Origin: Rattus norvegicus
Taxonomy: Eukaryota > Chordata > Mammalia > Rodentia > Muridae
Length of the DNA stretch: 64,000 nt
NCBI RefSeq assembly: GCF_036323735.1
Contig: NC_086031.1
Coordinates: 35,398,225 to 35,462,224, forward strand
Direction of reading: 5' to 3'
How positions within the stretch are numbered: position 1 is the stretch's first letter; each line of letters opens with the position of its first letter. Below are positions 45,004-56,690 of the stretch, piece by piece. The notes under the pieces were generated by a model. That model saw only the letters and a list, made by a program, of their open reading frames with translations. It was not told the DNA's origin and ran no database searches. The position numbers and the translations under genes are program-made.

Positions 45004-45330
45004 TCTTTTTAAAAATTCATTTATTTATTATTTATTAACTATTCATCCCAATATCAGTCCCTCTCCTCCCAGTAGCCTCTCATGGAAATCCTTCCCTAAT
45101 CCACCTTCGCCCCCCCCCTTTTTTTTGAGGAGGGGAAGCCCCGTTCTGAGTGACTGCAGGACTAGGCACATCCTCTCCCACCAAGGCCAGACAAGGTATG
45201 GAGTAAGGGATCCACAGGCAGGCAACAGGCTCAGGGACAGCCCCCTCTCCAGTTGTTGGGGGTCTTGCATGAAGACCAAGCTGCTCATCTGCTGCACATA
45301 TGCAGGGGACCTAGGCCCAGTTGGGAGGAG
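45004..45330 (-). mobile_element. Lx-type L1 3' UTR fragment
   Basis: Read on the plus strand: GACTGCAGGACTAGGCACAT, ACCAAGGCCAGACAAGG, GGGATCCACAGGCAGGCAAC and CTCCAGTTGTTGGGG, which are signature pieces of older rodent L1 3' UTRs. Immediately right (45331-45367) is a B2/B3-like SINE end (CTGGCCATCTCTCCAGTCCC). Confidence 0.72.
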
Positions 45331-45367
45331 TGCACATCTTAACCACCTGGCCATCTCTCCAGTCCCA

Positions 45368-46010
45368 AGATTGTGTTTTGAATGCCTACTTGCATATAGT
45401 AAGTGTTCGTGAGCGAACAGATAACGAGAGTTAAAATCAGCACTGTAAGATTAGCCAGCTGATTTGAAAGTGACAGCAGATGTGTTTTTTCTTGGGGAGT
45501 CTGGCAAAGGAGAAGGACATCTGTAATAAGACCAGGCCTCTGTAAATCCTAGTATTCTTATCGTTCTGCATATTTTTCAGCACTTTTCCTAGATTACACT
45601 TGGAACTTTGTACAAGGCTCTGGCTGTTTAATGCTGGAAAATCTCTCTCCCCTGCTGATAAGATTAAAGAGTTCACTCTCAGGATGCTTAGCCAGCCAGC
45701 AAGCCAACAATCAAGGTGACACCCAATTCCTAGGGACCTTGACTGCAGGGGTTGGGAAGGGGGGTGACAGCAGCAGGGAAGGATTCTTCCAGAAGCTCCA
45801 GGTGCAGCTTGAGCAGCAGAGAGAAAAGAGGCAAAGTGTGGGAGTCAGAGACTTGAGGGGACATTTTTCACAGCTCTTTGCCAGCTGGAGGGAGGCAAGC
45901 AGCATGCTCAGGAATTCAGTGTTGTGCCACAGAGCAACAAGGGGAGGAGCTTGGGAGCCATCTGCAAGATAGCTCTTCAGACTCCTTTCACTCTGCTTCA
46001 TTCACAGAAG
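45368..46010. other. No gene recognised
   Basis: An open frame of 113 codons (45631-45972 plus) has low complexity and no known domain; not called. Confidence 0.5.
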
Positions 46011-46025
46011 GACTGCCATCTTTCT

Positions 46026-46356
46026 TTCTTTTTTCTTTTCTTTTTCTTTTTTTTTTTATTAACTTGAGTATTTCTTATATACATTTCGAGTGTTATTCCC
46101 TTTCCCGGTTTCCGGGCAAACATCCCCCTCCCCCCTCCCCTTCCTTATGGGTGTTCCCCTCCCAACCCTCCCCCCATTGCCGCCCTCCCCCCAACAATCT
46201 AGTTCACTGGGGGTTCAGTCTTAGCAGGACCCAGGGCTTCCCCTTCCACTGGTGCTCTTACTAGGCTATTCATTGCTACCTATGAGGTCAGAGTCCAGGG
46301 TCAGTCCATGTATAGTCTTTAGGTAGTGGCTTAGTCCCTGGAAGCTCTGGTTGCTT
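46026..46356 (-). mobile_element. Severely 5'-truncated L1 (331 bp) with 15-bp duplication
   Basis: The pyrimidine-rich tail, then the reverse complement of the rat L1 3' UTR including the C-rich tract. Perfect copies of GACTGCCATCTTTCT at 46011-46025 and 46357-46371. A clean example of target-primed insertion. Confidence 0.94.
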
Positions 46357-46371
46357 GACTGCCATCTTTCT

Positions 46372-47067
46372 ATTGCCAGATATTTACCTCTAGTCTTCTG
46401 CCTCTTCAGATATCAGATTGATATCCTTTGGGACAAAACTTTGCTTTTTAACCTCGCTGGTAGGAGTGAAGATATTCTGGAGAGGCTCTTGTGCCCTTCC
46501 CATTGACTCTCAGACCTTTTGAAATGATGGATCCCGAGAAGTTTGATTTTTCCCAAGAATCTCCTGCTGAGAGAAGGAAAGGCCAAAGTTGGTGTCAGCC
46601 AGCAGGGGAGCCTGTCTCATGAGAAAAGACTTCACATGGTTCTGTCCACTTGTCAGATCACCTTGCAGGAGAGAGGAACCCAGACAACAATGGGCTGAAG
46701 CTGTGTGGAGGAATTGCATCCGAGTCTCAATAGCACTGCTTGGCTTCTTCACTTCTTGCCTTCTATTAATATCTAAACCTTAAGTCAAACCCCTGAGGAG
46801 GGACTGAGGTCCCCTCTTTGTTCCTTTCTTCATTGAATCAACTTCCTTTCTCTGCTTTTTCACTATTGCCTCTTCAATTGGTCACTTAAGGGAAGATCAC
46901 TCAGCCTCTTTCGTTAGGGGTGCAGGTCCTAAGTTTTGACCCTGACAACTCGAGACACAGCTTTCCCTTCTGAGACTATGAGTGGGGTCTTGTAAGCCAT
47001 ACTTCTGTAACCCAATGACTACCCCAGAGCAGACTTCCAGTAAATATGTGAGGTTAAATAAAGAATA
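46372..47067. other. No gene recognised
   Basis: No repeat or coding signal recognised. Confidence 0.5.
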
Positions 47068-47158
47068 AGACTGGGGATGTAGTTCAGTGGTAAAGTGCTT
47101 GACTCTCGGGAGATGAGTCTTGGGTTTAAGTCTCAATCCCGGAAGTCTGGGGAAAGAA
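47068..47158 (+). repeat. ID SINE
   Basis: ACTGGGGATGTAGTTCAGTGG (A-box side), AAAGTGCTTGACTC, GTTTAAGTCTCAATC (B-box side) and an A-rich tail. Confidence 0.82.
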
Positions 47159-47574
47159 AAAGTACTGAGATCTCTTCAATACACAGATTGCATTCTCTTG
47201 TGAAACACAAGAGGAGAGTCTCAATGTTAGTGGACTGAACAGTTTGATTATCTAAAATGACCTGTAAAAACAGTGGGTCCAAAAAAATGGACAGGAGGGA
47301 TAAGAAAAAGGAAATTGAAAAATAATTAGTGTGGTGAAAATTTTCAAAAACAAGAAGAAGCAGGTTTAAAGGGGCAGACAAGGAAGGGACATGTTTTTTC
47401 ATATTGCTTTTTGCAGTGATATCTTTTCATGTGATCCCATGATCACAGCATTGTCTGCATTAATACCAAAACACTGGATGGAGGCTGTAACCTGAAACAC
47501 ACAGTGGAGATGGGTCAAGAGTATGAGGCTTGGAATCCCCATGCTTAGGGTTTCTGTATGTTTTAAACGGTCTT
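47159..47574. other. No gene recognised
   Basis: No repeat or coding signal recognised. Confidence 0.5.
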
Positions 47575-47817
47575 TAAAGGACTGTAGAGCCAGCTCCCTG
47601 TTCTATAAGTATGAGGAAGTACCTGAGTTCTGATCCTAGCATCCATGTGAAATGGTGCACGGCGTGTGTAATCCAGTGCTGTGGAGGCAGAGACCGGCAG
47701 ATCCCTGAGTGTGCTGTCTATCCACTGGCTGAATTGGTGAGCTTCGTTCAGGTTGGATGAGGTATGTCTAAAAAAACCAGGGGCAAGAGGGGTTGAAGAA
47801 GACACCTGACTTGTACT

Positions 47818-47880
<63 letters not shown>
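47575..47880 (+). repeat. B4 SINE with terminal (CA)n
   Basis: ID-like CTGAGTTCTGATCCTAGCAT, B1-like GTGTAATCCAGTGCTGTGGA and GGCAGAGACCGGCAGATCCC, then (CA)n at 47819-47879. Confidence 0.72.
47819..47879. repeat. (CA)n microsatellite
   Basis: About 30 uninterrupted units. Confidence 0.95.
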
Positions 47881-47881
<1 letters not shown>

Positions 47882-50579
47882 ACACACAGTTAAAAATCAA
47901 TTAATGAGAATATACAGTTGCTTGATAGAACTCCGGAAAAATTGATAATAATGTAAATGCCTTTTTATTGTCAGAAACAATCAAAACAGCAAAATTAGAG
48001 AGTTAACTCTGTAAACAGGGCCGGTGAAGAAACAGGCGATGGTATTTTATCAGCTGAACTTCTTCCTTCTTTAAAAATGACTGTGTTTTATCTGTCTGGA
48101 AATGCTTTGCCTTATCTCCCATCCCAGGCAAGAGTAATACATAGAACAGCGATAAACTCAGTAATTACTGGTGCTGTGCGTTCTGGAAGGTTTCCAAGGC
48201 TGAAGTTCACAGGCAGCATTATCATCTGAGGCCATCGAACCAGGTGCAGTGTCTTTTCATGATGAATTTTCCGAGGACCTTGGTGTACCTTCCTTCTCTT
48301 CAGCGCCCCCTCATGGGAGATGGTGTGGTGTGAATGGTAAGCGCAGGGGCTGTGGCAGTCAGGACTCCCCCTCCCCCCTGCAGCAAGTCTTACCTACCGG
48401 TAACAGCACAGCCCTGTGCAAGCCACTAACTAGACTGATTTAAGCAAACCTTGGGTTTCTTCTGCCTAATATTATTATCCCACAGAGCTCACAATCCCAA
48501 GGCACACATTTAGATCCTTCCAATAGTTTTGTGGCTATGATAAGCTTATATTTTCTTTTGAAATGTATTAAAGAGTTAATACTTATTTAAGTCATAGGAA
48601 GATTACGCCTCTGTCAAATAGTATGTGAAAAAGCCTGAGACGTTGAAGTCAGTTGTTTGTCTAGGTTTTGTTTCTTTATTGCAGCCCACCTGGGCCCAAG
48701 CAGAAAAGGCGCTCTCCAGTGGGATAGACTTCTGACAGGCTCTCCCCATTGTGCTGGTAGCATGGGGTGGTCTGAATTGTAGGGGAGTTCTCTGAAACGG
48801 GAAGGGGCATGCGTCTCTGATCAGAAACTGAGTGCTCATCATGGAGTCCTGCTCTAGGTGAAGAGACATTCACATCTCTCGCACTTTCGTGGAAAGATGA
48901 ACGTAGGGATTGGTGTCATCTTGTAGAGGGGTTGGATGTTTGTTTTAGCCTGATGAAAAGACCACAAATTCTAAACTATCCAACTGCAACTTATTTCACA
49001 TTGAGTACGTCGATCCAGGGTTTATCTCTGTGGCCTTTACACCATTACACTCAGAATTAGACTCCGTTTGCCCCTTTCAGTTGGTTGTGGTTCCGGGGCC
49101 AGGCTGAGAGCGCTGAGCATTCCTACAAACAGTGCTTTGTACGAAAGTGTTATTTGTTTATTTATTAACATTTTTCCCTGGTGGGGGTTCAGCTAAGGCT
49201 GCTCTTGCTCTGTGAGAGGCCAGGGAAAGCTGAAGGGAAGGCAGGAGTAAAGTCAGGTCTCGTGGCACAGCAGGTTCCACCATGGCTGGCTTTAGCCATG
49301 CAAGTGTTCTGCAGTTTACAGCTTAGTTCACTTTCCTCTTTTCCCTGTCTCTCCTTGGCAGGGGCGCCGGCTGGCATTTCTCCTTGGCTGTTATTTTTCA
49401 CATGGTGGCTGTGATAAACCAAGTGGGGGAGGACTAGGAGGAGTTACATTTTTAAAATAAATTCCTCGAGAATTTCTTACAAGGCACTTTGATCAAATTA
49501 ACCCACACAACTCCTTCCCTTAATTTCTCCTGAGTCTGCCTCTCTCTCCTTCACTCCCAACCTCAGGACCTCATTTTTTTGTTTGTTATGTTAAAACCCA
49601 TTGATTTCGCTTTGTGTTGTTCCTATACTCTTGGATGTGGGAGCATCCACTGGAGTGGGGTCAACTTCCCAGGAACCATATCTTTAAGGTCAACAGATTC
49701 TTCGTCCCCCTAGGAGCCATTGCTTCCGCACTCACGCATGTCTTCCTGCTCTGTTAGAATGTGGACCCACTGGATCTTGGGCAGCCATGACAGCTGCTGT
49801 GAGTTCATGAGCACAGAGGTTCTGTCGGGTCCAGAAGACATGTTTTGTTTTGTTTATCCCAGACCTCTGGCTCTTTAATCTTTCCACCAACTTTTCCACA
49901 ATGTCCCCTGAGCCTTAGAGAGAGAGAATGTGACACAAATGTGCCGTTTATGGCTAAGCACTCCATAGTCACTTGCTCTCTGCACTTAGACAAGCTGCGA
50001 GTGTCTGTGTTAAACACTGTCTAGTGTACATAGGACCTTCTCTGGTGGCTTCTGAGAGCTGTAGAAACCCATGACTGTAGAGAAATGGATTTAGGGCAAC
50101 ATTTGATACTATGCCTATTTAGCAGAATTACTGTAGTAGGTTCACCCCTGGGGCTTGGGAGCTCCCCAACCATGAGTTATTGGTCAGATTTTTCCAGTAC
50201 TGAGGGTGTGGTATAACATCCATGCTACTGTGTCACTCACGGGCATATCTTTGCATTTTAGTCATTATTGCAATTCACAGAGTTCACAGTTGGGTACAAC
50301 TGTTGGTTTTTCTCTTACCCCCAGCAGCCTGCATAGCACCTCCAGTACTATGAGAGCTAGCCAGCAGAGAGGAAGCTTCCTGGTCAGTACTGACTTGATT
50401 TCTTCATGTCTTGTGACCAATGTGGAGTCTTCCATTAGAGGATCTTAACTATCAAGTTCTGGTGGACAACAAAGCACTATGTCAATAGCCTATATTGTTT
50501 TGGGGGGTCTCCAGAACACTTCTAACAATACTAAATTTTTTATTTGACAGCCTATAGCTTCTAAGATGAATACAATCGT
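47881..50579. other. 2.7 kb without recognised gene or repeat
   Basis: The longest stretch in the window free of repeats I can identify. Open frames of at most ~88 codons (48603-48869 minus) show no known domain. If the window holds conserved non-coding elements, this is the likeliest place, but I cannot show conservation. Confidence 0.45.
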
Positions 50580-51225
50580 CTGTCGGGTACCTCCAATTAA
50601 ATTCTTTTATATGAACGAGTGTAGGAAAAATCTATAAGGCTTATAAAATTGTAGATTTCTACGTGACTTTTCAAAACAACCCTGATGTTAGCTATCCCTC
50701 CCCCTCTTCTCCTCATTACCTTTCTATCTCTCTCCACCTAATCCTCCTTCCTCATTATTCCCCTTTGCCATCATATCACCTGTGTTCTATCATGTCCCTC
50801 CCCCAGTAAGATCTTTCTTCCTTCCCTTTACCAGTAGTCTATTTCTAGCGTCCTGCATTCTATAGGTACTCCAAATTAAACACAAACTTTATTCAGATCT
50901 GCGTATGTCGTAGAACAAGCATATTTTACCTTTCTGGGTTTGGGTTACCACATTCAATACAATCTTTTCCAAGTTCATACATTTACATGTAAATTTCATT
51001 ATTTTATTTTGCTTTATAACTCAATAAAATTCCACTGTATACAGACACATTTTCACTATTCATTGACTAATGGCTGGAAACCTAGGCTGTTTGCATGTTC
51101 TAGCCATTGCCCATAGAGCGGCTATGAACATACATAAGCATGAGTTTCTGCAGCAGGAAGTAGAGCCCTTTGGGCATCTTCCCATGAACAGAGTGGTTTG
51201 ACTAGGAATGCTCCCCCACAGGTCC
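50580..51225 (-). mobile_element. Old Lx-type L1, 3' UTR and ORF2 end
   Basis: 3' UTR pieces (TACCAGTAGTCTATTTCTAG, TCCTGCATTCTATAGG), then ORF2 3' sequence (GAGCGGCTATGAACATACAT, CTTTGGGCATCTTCCCATG). Continues after the LTR at 51636. Confidence 0.7.
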
Positions 51226-51373
51226 ATATTGTTGAATGATAAATAGCCACAGAATAGTCTACTTGAGAAGGATTAAGAGCTGTGACCCTGTTGAAGTAGG
51301 TGTGGCCTTGTTAGAGGGAGCTAGTCATTGTGGTAGGCTTTGAGGTTTCAAAACCCCAACCTAGGCCTAGTCT

Positions 51374-51430
<57 letters not shown>

Positions 51431-51630
51431 AGCCAGCAGATAAGGATGCAACTCTTATCTACTTCCCCAGCACCAAGAATATGCTTCTTTTCCTTGCTAC
51501 CAGGTTCCCCACCATGATGGTAATGAAGTAAACCTCTGAAACTGTAAGCTAGCCTCCATTTAAAGCTTTCTTTTATAAGAGTTTCATGGTCATGGTGTCT
51601 CTTCATGCAATAGAATAGTGACTAAGACAG
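51226..51630 (+). mobile_element. MaLR-like LTR nested in the old L1
   Basis: TAGGTGTGGCCTTGTTAGAG, CTCTGAAACTGTAAGCTAGC and the end TAGTGACTAAGACA match the rodent MaLR type at 27604-27886. It contains (CT)n at 51379-51427. The left boundary is approximate and no clear duplication is seen. Confidence 0.75.
51379..51427. repeat. (CT)n microsatellite in LTR
   Basis: About 24 units. Confidence 0.95.
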
Positions 51631-51635
51631 TGGGA

Positions 51636-52024
51636 CCTATTTCTAATTTTCTGAGGAAAAACCACACTGATATGCATAGTGGCTACACGGATTTGTGCTT
51701 GAATCAACAGTGCATGAGGGTTCCCCATCCCCCAATCCTTTCCAGCATTCAGTATTTTCCCCCTTAATCTTCTTCATTATAACTGGGATAAGACAAAATC
51801 TGAAAGTAACCTTAATTTGCATTTCCCTGAAACTAAGGATGGTGAACACTTTAAAAATAATTTTTAGCCATTTACATTTCTCCTTCTGAGAACTCTGTTC
51901 AGTTCTACAGGACATTTTTAAAATTAGGCTGTTTATTTTCTTGGTAGCTTTTTAGTTCCTTATATGTGTTAGACACAAATCCAGTAATCTTCTGTCAGAT
52001 GTATGTCTAGAAAAGGATTTTCTC
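51636..52024 (-). mobile_element. Old L1 ORF2 fragment, continuation
   Basis: CTATTTCTAATTTTCTGAGG, TTAATTTGCATTTCCCTGA and the ORF2 C-terminal remnant on the minus strand (EMQIKVTFRFCLIPVIM). The same L1 continues to the right of the CT-rich insertion (52195 to about 52330). Confidence 0.75.
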
Positions 52025-52084
52025 TCCTCTCTTCCTCCTTCCTCTCTCTCTCTCTGACTCTCTTCCGCTCTTCCACTCTTCTTC

Positions 52085-52132
<48 letters not shown>

Positions 52133-52178
52133 GTCTCTCTTCCTCTCTTCCTCTTCTGGCTTGACACAGAAAAAAAAA
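52025..52178 (+). mobile_element. Retroposed CT-rich segment with poly(A) tail
   Basis: 154 bp of pyrimidine-rich sequence, including a (CT)n core at about 52090-52128, ending CTTCTGGCTTGACACAG and then ten A residues. It is flanked by identical 16-bp copies of AGAAAAGGATTTTCTC (52009-52024 and 52179-52194), and the host L1 reads through the pair. The poly(A) tail and long duplication are hallmarks of LINE-1-mediated insertion. The source transcript is not recognised. Confidence 0.85.
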
Positions 52179-52690
52179 AGAAAAGGATTTTCTCCATTCT
52201 TCAGGCAGTGGTTTGTTTGTTTGTTTTTTTGTTCATTTAATAGTTTCCTTTGCAGTATTTCTATACTTTTGAACTTCAGAAAGTCCTACTTGCCGATTTT
52301 GGTATTATGTAAGAATGTCTACAGTCTTATTTCTAAAGACCCTACCTGAATTTATGCCAGGAAGTACATTCACTAATCCTTCTTCTAGACCTTTCTCTGA
52401 TCTGATTGGAACTGATTTGTGTGCAGGGTGAAAGAGAAGGATCTCTGTAAGCCTCAGCTTTCTCACTAGAGAAGAAGGACTATAAGACACCTCCTTGATA
52501 GGAGCCTGCAAGGACTGGTTGGGATTGCCCTTGGGTAGTATTTCATATACTGTTTAGTTCTGTGTACAAAGAAACTCGATAAGAGGTAGCCACAAAACTA
52601 CTACATTACCTAAACTTCAAACACTTGCTATACTCCCAAATTTCCCTTCATAACATGGAAAATTTTCCAGAAACTCATTTCTTGTTAAAA

Positions 52691-52905
52691 AATAAATCTG
52701 GGGCTGAGGATGTGGTTCAGTTGAAAAAGCTTGCTTAGCAATGATGAAGCTATGGGGTCTCATCCCCAGCACCACATAAAACAGGTATGGTATTTCCAGA
52801 GAATTCCAGCACTTGGGTGGTAGGGGTATGAGGATCAGAAGTTTGAGGTTATCCTAGGCCAAATATTGAGTTTGAGGCAAACTTGGGCTATATAGCACCA
52901 TACTT
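52691..52905 (+). repeat. B4/ID-B1 SINE
   Basis: Head TGGGGCTGAGGATGTGGTTC, TCATCCCCAGCACCACATAA, then B1-like CCAGCACTTGGGTGGTAGGG. Its right end is interrupted by the L1 tail at 52911. Confidence 0.75.
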
Positions 52906-52910
52906 CTCAG

Positions 52911-53275
52911 CTTGAAGGGGCTCGAGACCCCATATGAACAACAATGCTAACCAACCAGAGCTTCCAGGGACTAAGCCACTACCCAAAGACTATACATGGA
53001 CTGACCCTGGGCTCCAATCTCATAGGTAGCAATGAATAGCCTAGTTAGAGCACCAGTGGAAGGGGAAGCCCTTGGTCCTCCCAAGACTGAATCCCCAGTG
53101 AATTTGATTGTTGGGGGGAGGGTGGTAATGGGGGGAGGATGGGGAGGGGAAACCCCCTATACAAGGGGAAGGGGAGGGGTTAGGGGGATGTTGGCCCAGA
53201 AACCGGGAAGGGGAATAACAATTGAAATGTAAATAAGAAATACTCAAGTTAATAAAGATAAAAAAATAATAGGAA
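52911..53275 (+). mobile_element. 5'-truncated L1 3' end
   Basis: 3' UTR homologous to 10525-10845 of the full L1: CTTGAAGGGGCTCGAGACCC, then the G-rich tract at 53112-53190, then a conventional AATAAAGATAAAAAAATAAT end. Clear duplications are not visible. Confidence 0.88.
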
Positions 53276-54349
53276 AAAAAGTATTGTGGAGAATAAGGAG
53301 ACATCTGGATAAAATTCTAAGTAAAACCCTTTACATGTAAAAAAAAAAAGATGTCTCCTTGTTGAATGATTCTTTATTTTCATTTATTTTTAATTTTTTC
53401 ATTGATGGATTAAGCCATGCAATTCTCATTGCTTTGTATAGGTGTCTATTTTTCTTACCATTTCAGTTGAGATTTTCTTCCTTTTTTGTGTTATATTTTT
53501 GTCAGATTTTACATAATGGTTTAAAATGAAAGCTAAAACCTGTACACATTTGATAACCCAGGTCTTATTTATACCTTTTGTTTTAGCTGTATGGGGTTGG
53601 ACACTCACCACCTGATTTTCCAGGTAGTGGCAAAAACCTTTGTTTTGAACTTGTCCTGTGTTTGCCCTTGAGGGAGTCATCTCTTTGTTGTGACTCATTA
53701 AGATTTGGACTTTGTCTCCCTTGAGACCTTTGCTGTGTGTGTCTGTAGGAGGGAATGCTGTGCTGTATTACTGCTCCCATGTGCTAGAAGCAGCTTAGAT
53801 GACTACTGGTTGGTTTGATATCTAGATTCACTCATAGCCCTCCTCAGACCCCACTGGCATGGAGGAACAGGAGACTAAGTGGGGACTTGCCAGGTGCTGG
53901 TTTAGGTTTCCACTAGAGGCACGGGGTACCAACCACTTCTTGGAATGATGACGGTTTGGCTCCCGACTGCCCTCTTAGACATCATCCAGTGAATGAGTTA
54001 AGAGTCAGAAAGGGTGGAAGCCCAGCTGCCACCAGACCCTTGCTGCCACAGTGGTGCCGAATTTATTTTTCTGTTTTGTTTGATTAGATGGTGGATTAAT
54101 TGAAAACTATATCTTCAGTCATGTTACCTATCCCCTCGGCTTTTTTTTTTAACTGAGGAAAGCATGTCAGTCTGATAGCTTCTGCAGCACTGTGTATGGG
54201 GTCCCCAAAGCAAAAAGAAAACCCAGGCAACCCACAACTACATTCTGCCTTGGGTGCCAAGGTTCCTAGGCCATCTCCTTTCTTCTATATGCTCTTCAGA
54301 GTCGACTTATGTTTTTTCATTTGTAGTTTCCAGGGTCTTTAGCTTTATT
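53276..54349. other. No gene recognised
   Basis: AT-rich in the first half, no named repeat; open frames of ≤90 codons without known domains. Confidence 0.5.
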
Positions 54350-54690
54350 TTAACATGACAAAGTATCTGAGATAATGAGCTCGTAAAGAGAAAGATTTAT
54401 TTTTGCTCATGGTGTTAGAGGTTACAACTGATAATATATTGGCCTTTCATTGTTTCCGGTCTGGGACAAGGCAGCATTCCCTGGCAGGAGTATGTGGTAG
54501 AACAGATCTCGTACTTTGTAGACAGAAAGCAAAAGAGAGAACAAGTGTCTGGTGTGTCCAGTCACCTTTGAGAGCACACTTCTGATAATTAGAAATCTTC
54601 CCACTAGGTTTTACTCTTTAAAGGGTCCATTTCTCCCACCAGTGCCAAACTGGGATCTAACCCTTTAATACATGGCCTTTAGTGAAGATA
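54350..54690 (-). repeat. Old MaLR-like LTR, minus orientation
   Basis: AGAAAGATTTATTTTTGCTC, then GTCCATTTCTCCCACCAGTG-type sequence, in the order of a reversed MaLR LTR. Diverged. Confidence 0.45.
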
Positions 54691-54819
54691 TTTTTTTTGA
54701 TGTTTCTCTCATGTATATTGCTAGGTAAAAACCAATCTGAAAGGCAGCATTATCAACATTTAAAGATTGTTTAGCACAAGCAATGGACTCTATCCTACAG
54801 TCAATAATATATCAATACC

Positions 54820-54960
54820 GGCTAGGCAGTGTGGAACAGGCACGTAAATCCCAACACTTAGGAAGACCATCACAAGTTTCTGGTCTACCTAAACATTCCA
54901 GGCCAGTCAGAATTACTACAGGATAAAACCTTAATCAAGGGGAAAAAAACTATAAAAAGT
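54820..54960 (+). repeat. Degraded B1 SINE
   Basis: GGCTAGGCAGTGTGGAACAG, TCCCAACACTTAGGAAG and TTCCAGGCCAGTCAG follow the B1 order, with deletions. Confidence 0.6.
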
Positions 54961-55329
54961 AATTTCTGCTTTCCTAATTTAAAACTGTTCCAAAAAAAGT
55001 CCAGCAAAACAAACCCAGTAAAACAATATTATTTCTCAGTTAGCTAAGTATTTTGTAATCCAGCGCAAGACCATGAGGAGATGCTACAGATGTTAAGATT
55101 CAGCAGGGTGTTATTAGAGTGATGGATGCTGATTTGTCTGCTGATTCTTCTTTCTGCTGGAAGAGACAGGAGGAGGGGCTTCTGAAGACTGATGTCCAGA
55201 TGTTTTAGCCATTAAAGGGGACACAGAATATTTTTCTTTGTTTCTTCCATTCCCCTCAGATCAGAGTAAAACCTTGATATTGTCTAAGGCAGCATATTTG
55301 GGGTGGGGCATTTTTCTTTGAACAGCTTC

Positions 55330-56172
55330 TAATTTTAAAGTTTCTCATGATCTTGTTGCTATGAACCCACTCAAGACATAGCAAATTATCCCCACTCCTG
55401 GTTCTGGGATAATAAAGGCCGGTAAGAGGAAGAGAAAATTCATCCTCTGGGGAGTGTCTGGAACCCAGATCAGGCCAGCATGAAATTGCAAGTGAACCCA
55501 GCCTTTCCTATCTGCAGGGCTCTGCCTGCCATGGGCATCACAGCATCTGAATCCAATGGTTTATGGCAGAAAGGCCTCTATAGAAGAGGGAAGAGGACAG
55601 TGATTCACAGACATTGACTGAGCAGCTCTCACAGCAATTCTTCCCCAGGCTGCGAATGTGGAGCCCTGAGGTGGAGTTAGAATTTCCAGTGCACCACTCT
55701 CCTGCTTCCCACTTTGGCAGCTGCTTGGAGACCCTACTCCTCTGAAGGCGATCTTGGGTTTCTTGGGACCTAGCTTCATTCTGGTCTCATGAGATGTGTT
55801 AGGAATATAACATTCTTGTTTAAAATATGAATGTCTCTGAAGTCTCAAATAAACCTCAACTTTCTTGCCAACTATACTCAAGTTATGATAACGACACCAC
55901 TCCTGAAGAGTGTTCTAGGACACATCATTAATAAGAGGCAGGGTGGCAGGAGGACAGGCGCTTGGTATGGTTCTTGTTAGGTGTTTGATTCCCTCATACC
56001 TCACCAGAGAGTGGAATGGTGATTTGTGGTCTATTGTTGAAACATTTGATTCGGTAGGATATTCTGTGGTTGGCTCCTCAGTAAATGGGACCAGCCTTAA
56101 AACCACACTTTCTTCATCCAAGTTTTCCTCAGATTGGTTCTTGTTGTAAGTCTCCTGGCCAAAGGATGACAT
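55330..56172 (-). pseudogene. Dppa2: Dppa2-like processed pseudogene (SAP-domain pluripotency factor)
   Basis: DPPA2 is a chromatin protein of pluripotent and early germ cells with a SAP DNA-binding domain. The minus strand reads from ATG at 56172: an acidic N-terminus with DEESVVLRLVPF (as in DPPA2, not DPPA4); a SAP-like segment (TLQEWCRYHNLSIVGKKVEV then YLRLQRHSY) at about 55912-55825; and a C-terminal domain with AWGRIAVRAAQS, TGFRCCDAHGR, GWVHLQFHAG, WVPDTPQRM and FLLPA. It is colinear with no introns, so it is a retrocopy. Lesions: TAG at 55917-55915 just before the SAP domain, TAA at 55563-55561, and a frameshift near 55395 before the final DNLLCLEWVH part. No poly(A) tail or duplication is visible; a B1 lies at its 3' side. 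Identification is from memory of the family. Confidence 0.8.
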
Positions 56173-56224
56173 TTTCAGGAAGACTTGGGAGAAGACAAAG
56201 GCAGAAATTGAATGGATTAGTGAA

Positions 56225-56690
56225 GATATTTAAAGATTTATTTTATTTTTTTATTCATGTACATGTTTGTGTGCGGGCTGTATCCTTCATGGGTTGGTTC
56301 TGGAAACCTGACTGGGCTGACGAAGGAAGGAAGCAAAGACAGACACACAGACATCTGTACAGAAAAGCTGGGAATGCATCAAAGTGCATACAATTCACAA
56401 CCTCAGTACTTTTATTCTGTATGGGGATGAGTTAGCCAGTCTTGGTGGGAGGTTCCTATAGGGGTGCATTCTCATGCTATAAACATAGAGAGAAGGAAGC
56501 CAAAGCTGATGTTCTTCGAGTACTTTGTTAAGATTTGCACACAGACCAGAGGAAGACTTTACTAATTCTTGAGCCTGATCATGGGAGGGCTTTGTCAGTT
56601 CCTGTGGGTCTCAGGCATTGAAATCCTTCTCAAATAACATACATGGCCTTAGGACTTCATCTGCTCCTACACAAGCTCTCAGGGCTTCTT
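56225..56690. other. No gene recognised
   Basis: Between the Dppa2-like copy and a B3 SINE. A TTTAAAGATTTATTTT-type start at 56230 suggests an old SINE tail. No coding signal. Confidence 0.4.

Noticed and set aside
45631..45972. 113-codon plus-strand frame with Gln/Arg-rich middle
   Set aside because: No domain, no conservation evidence, no nearby splice or promoter logic that I can defend.
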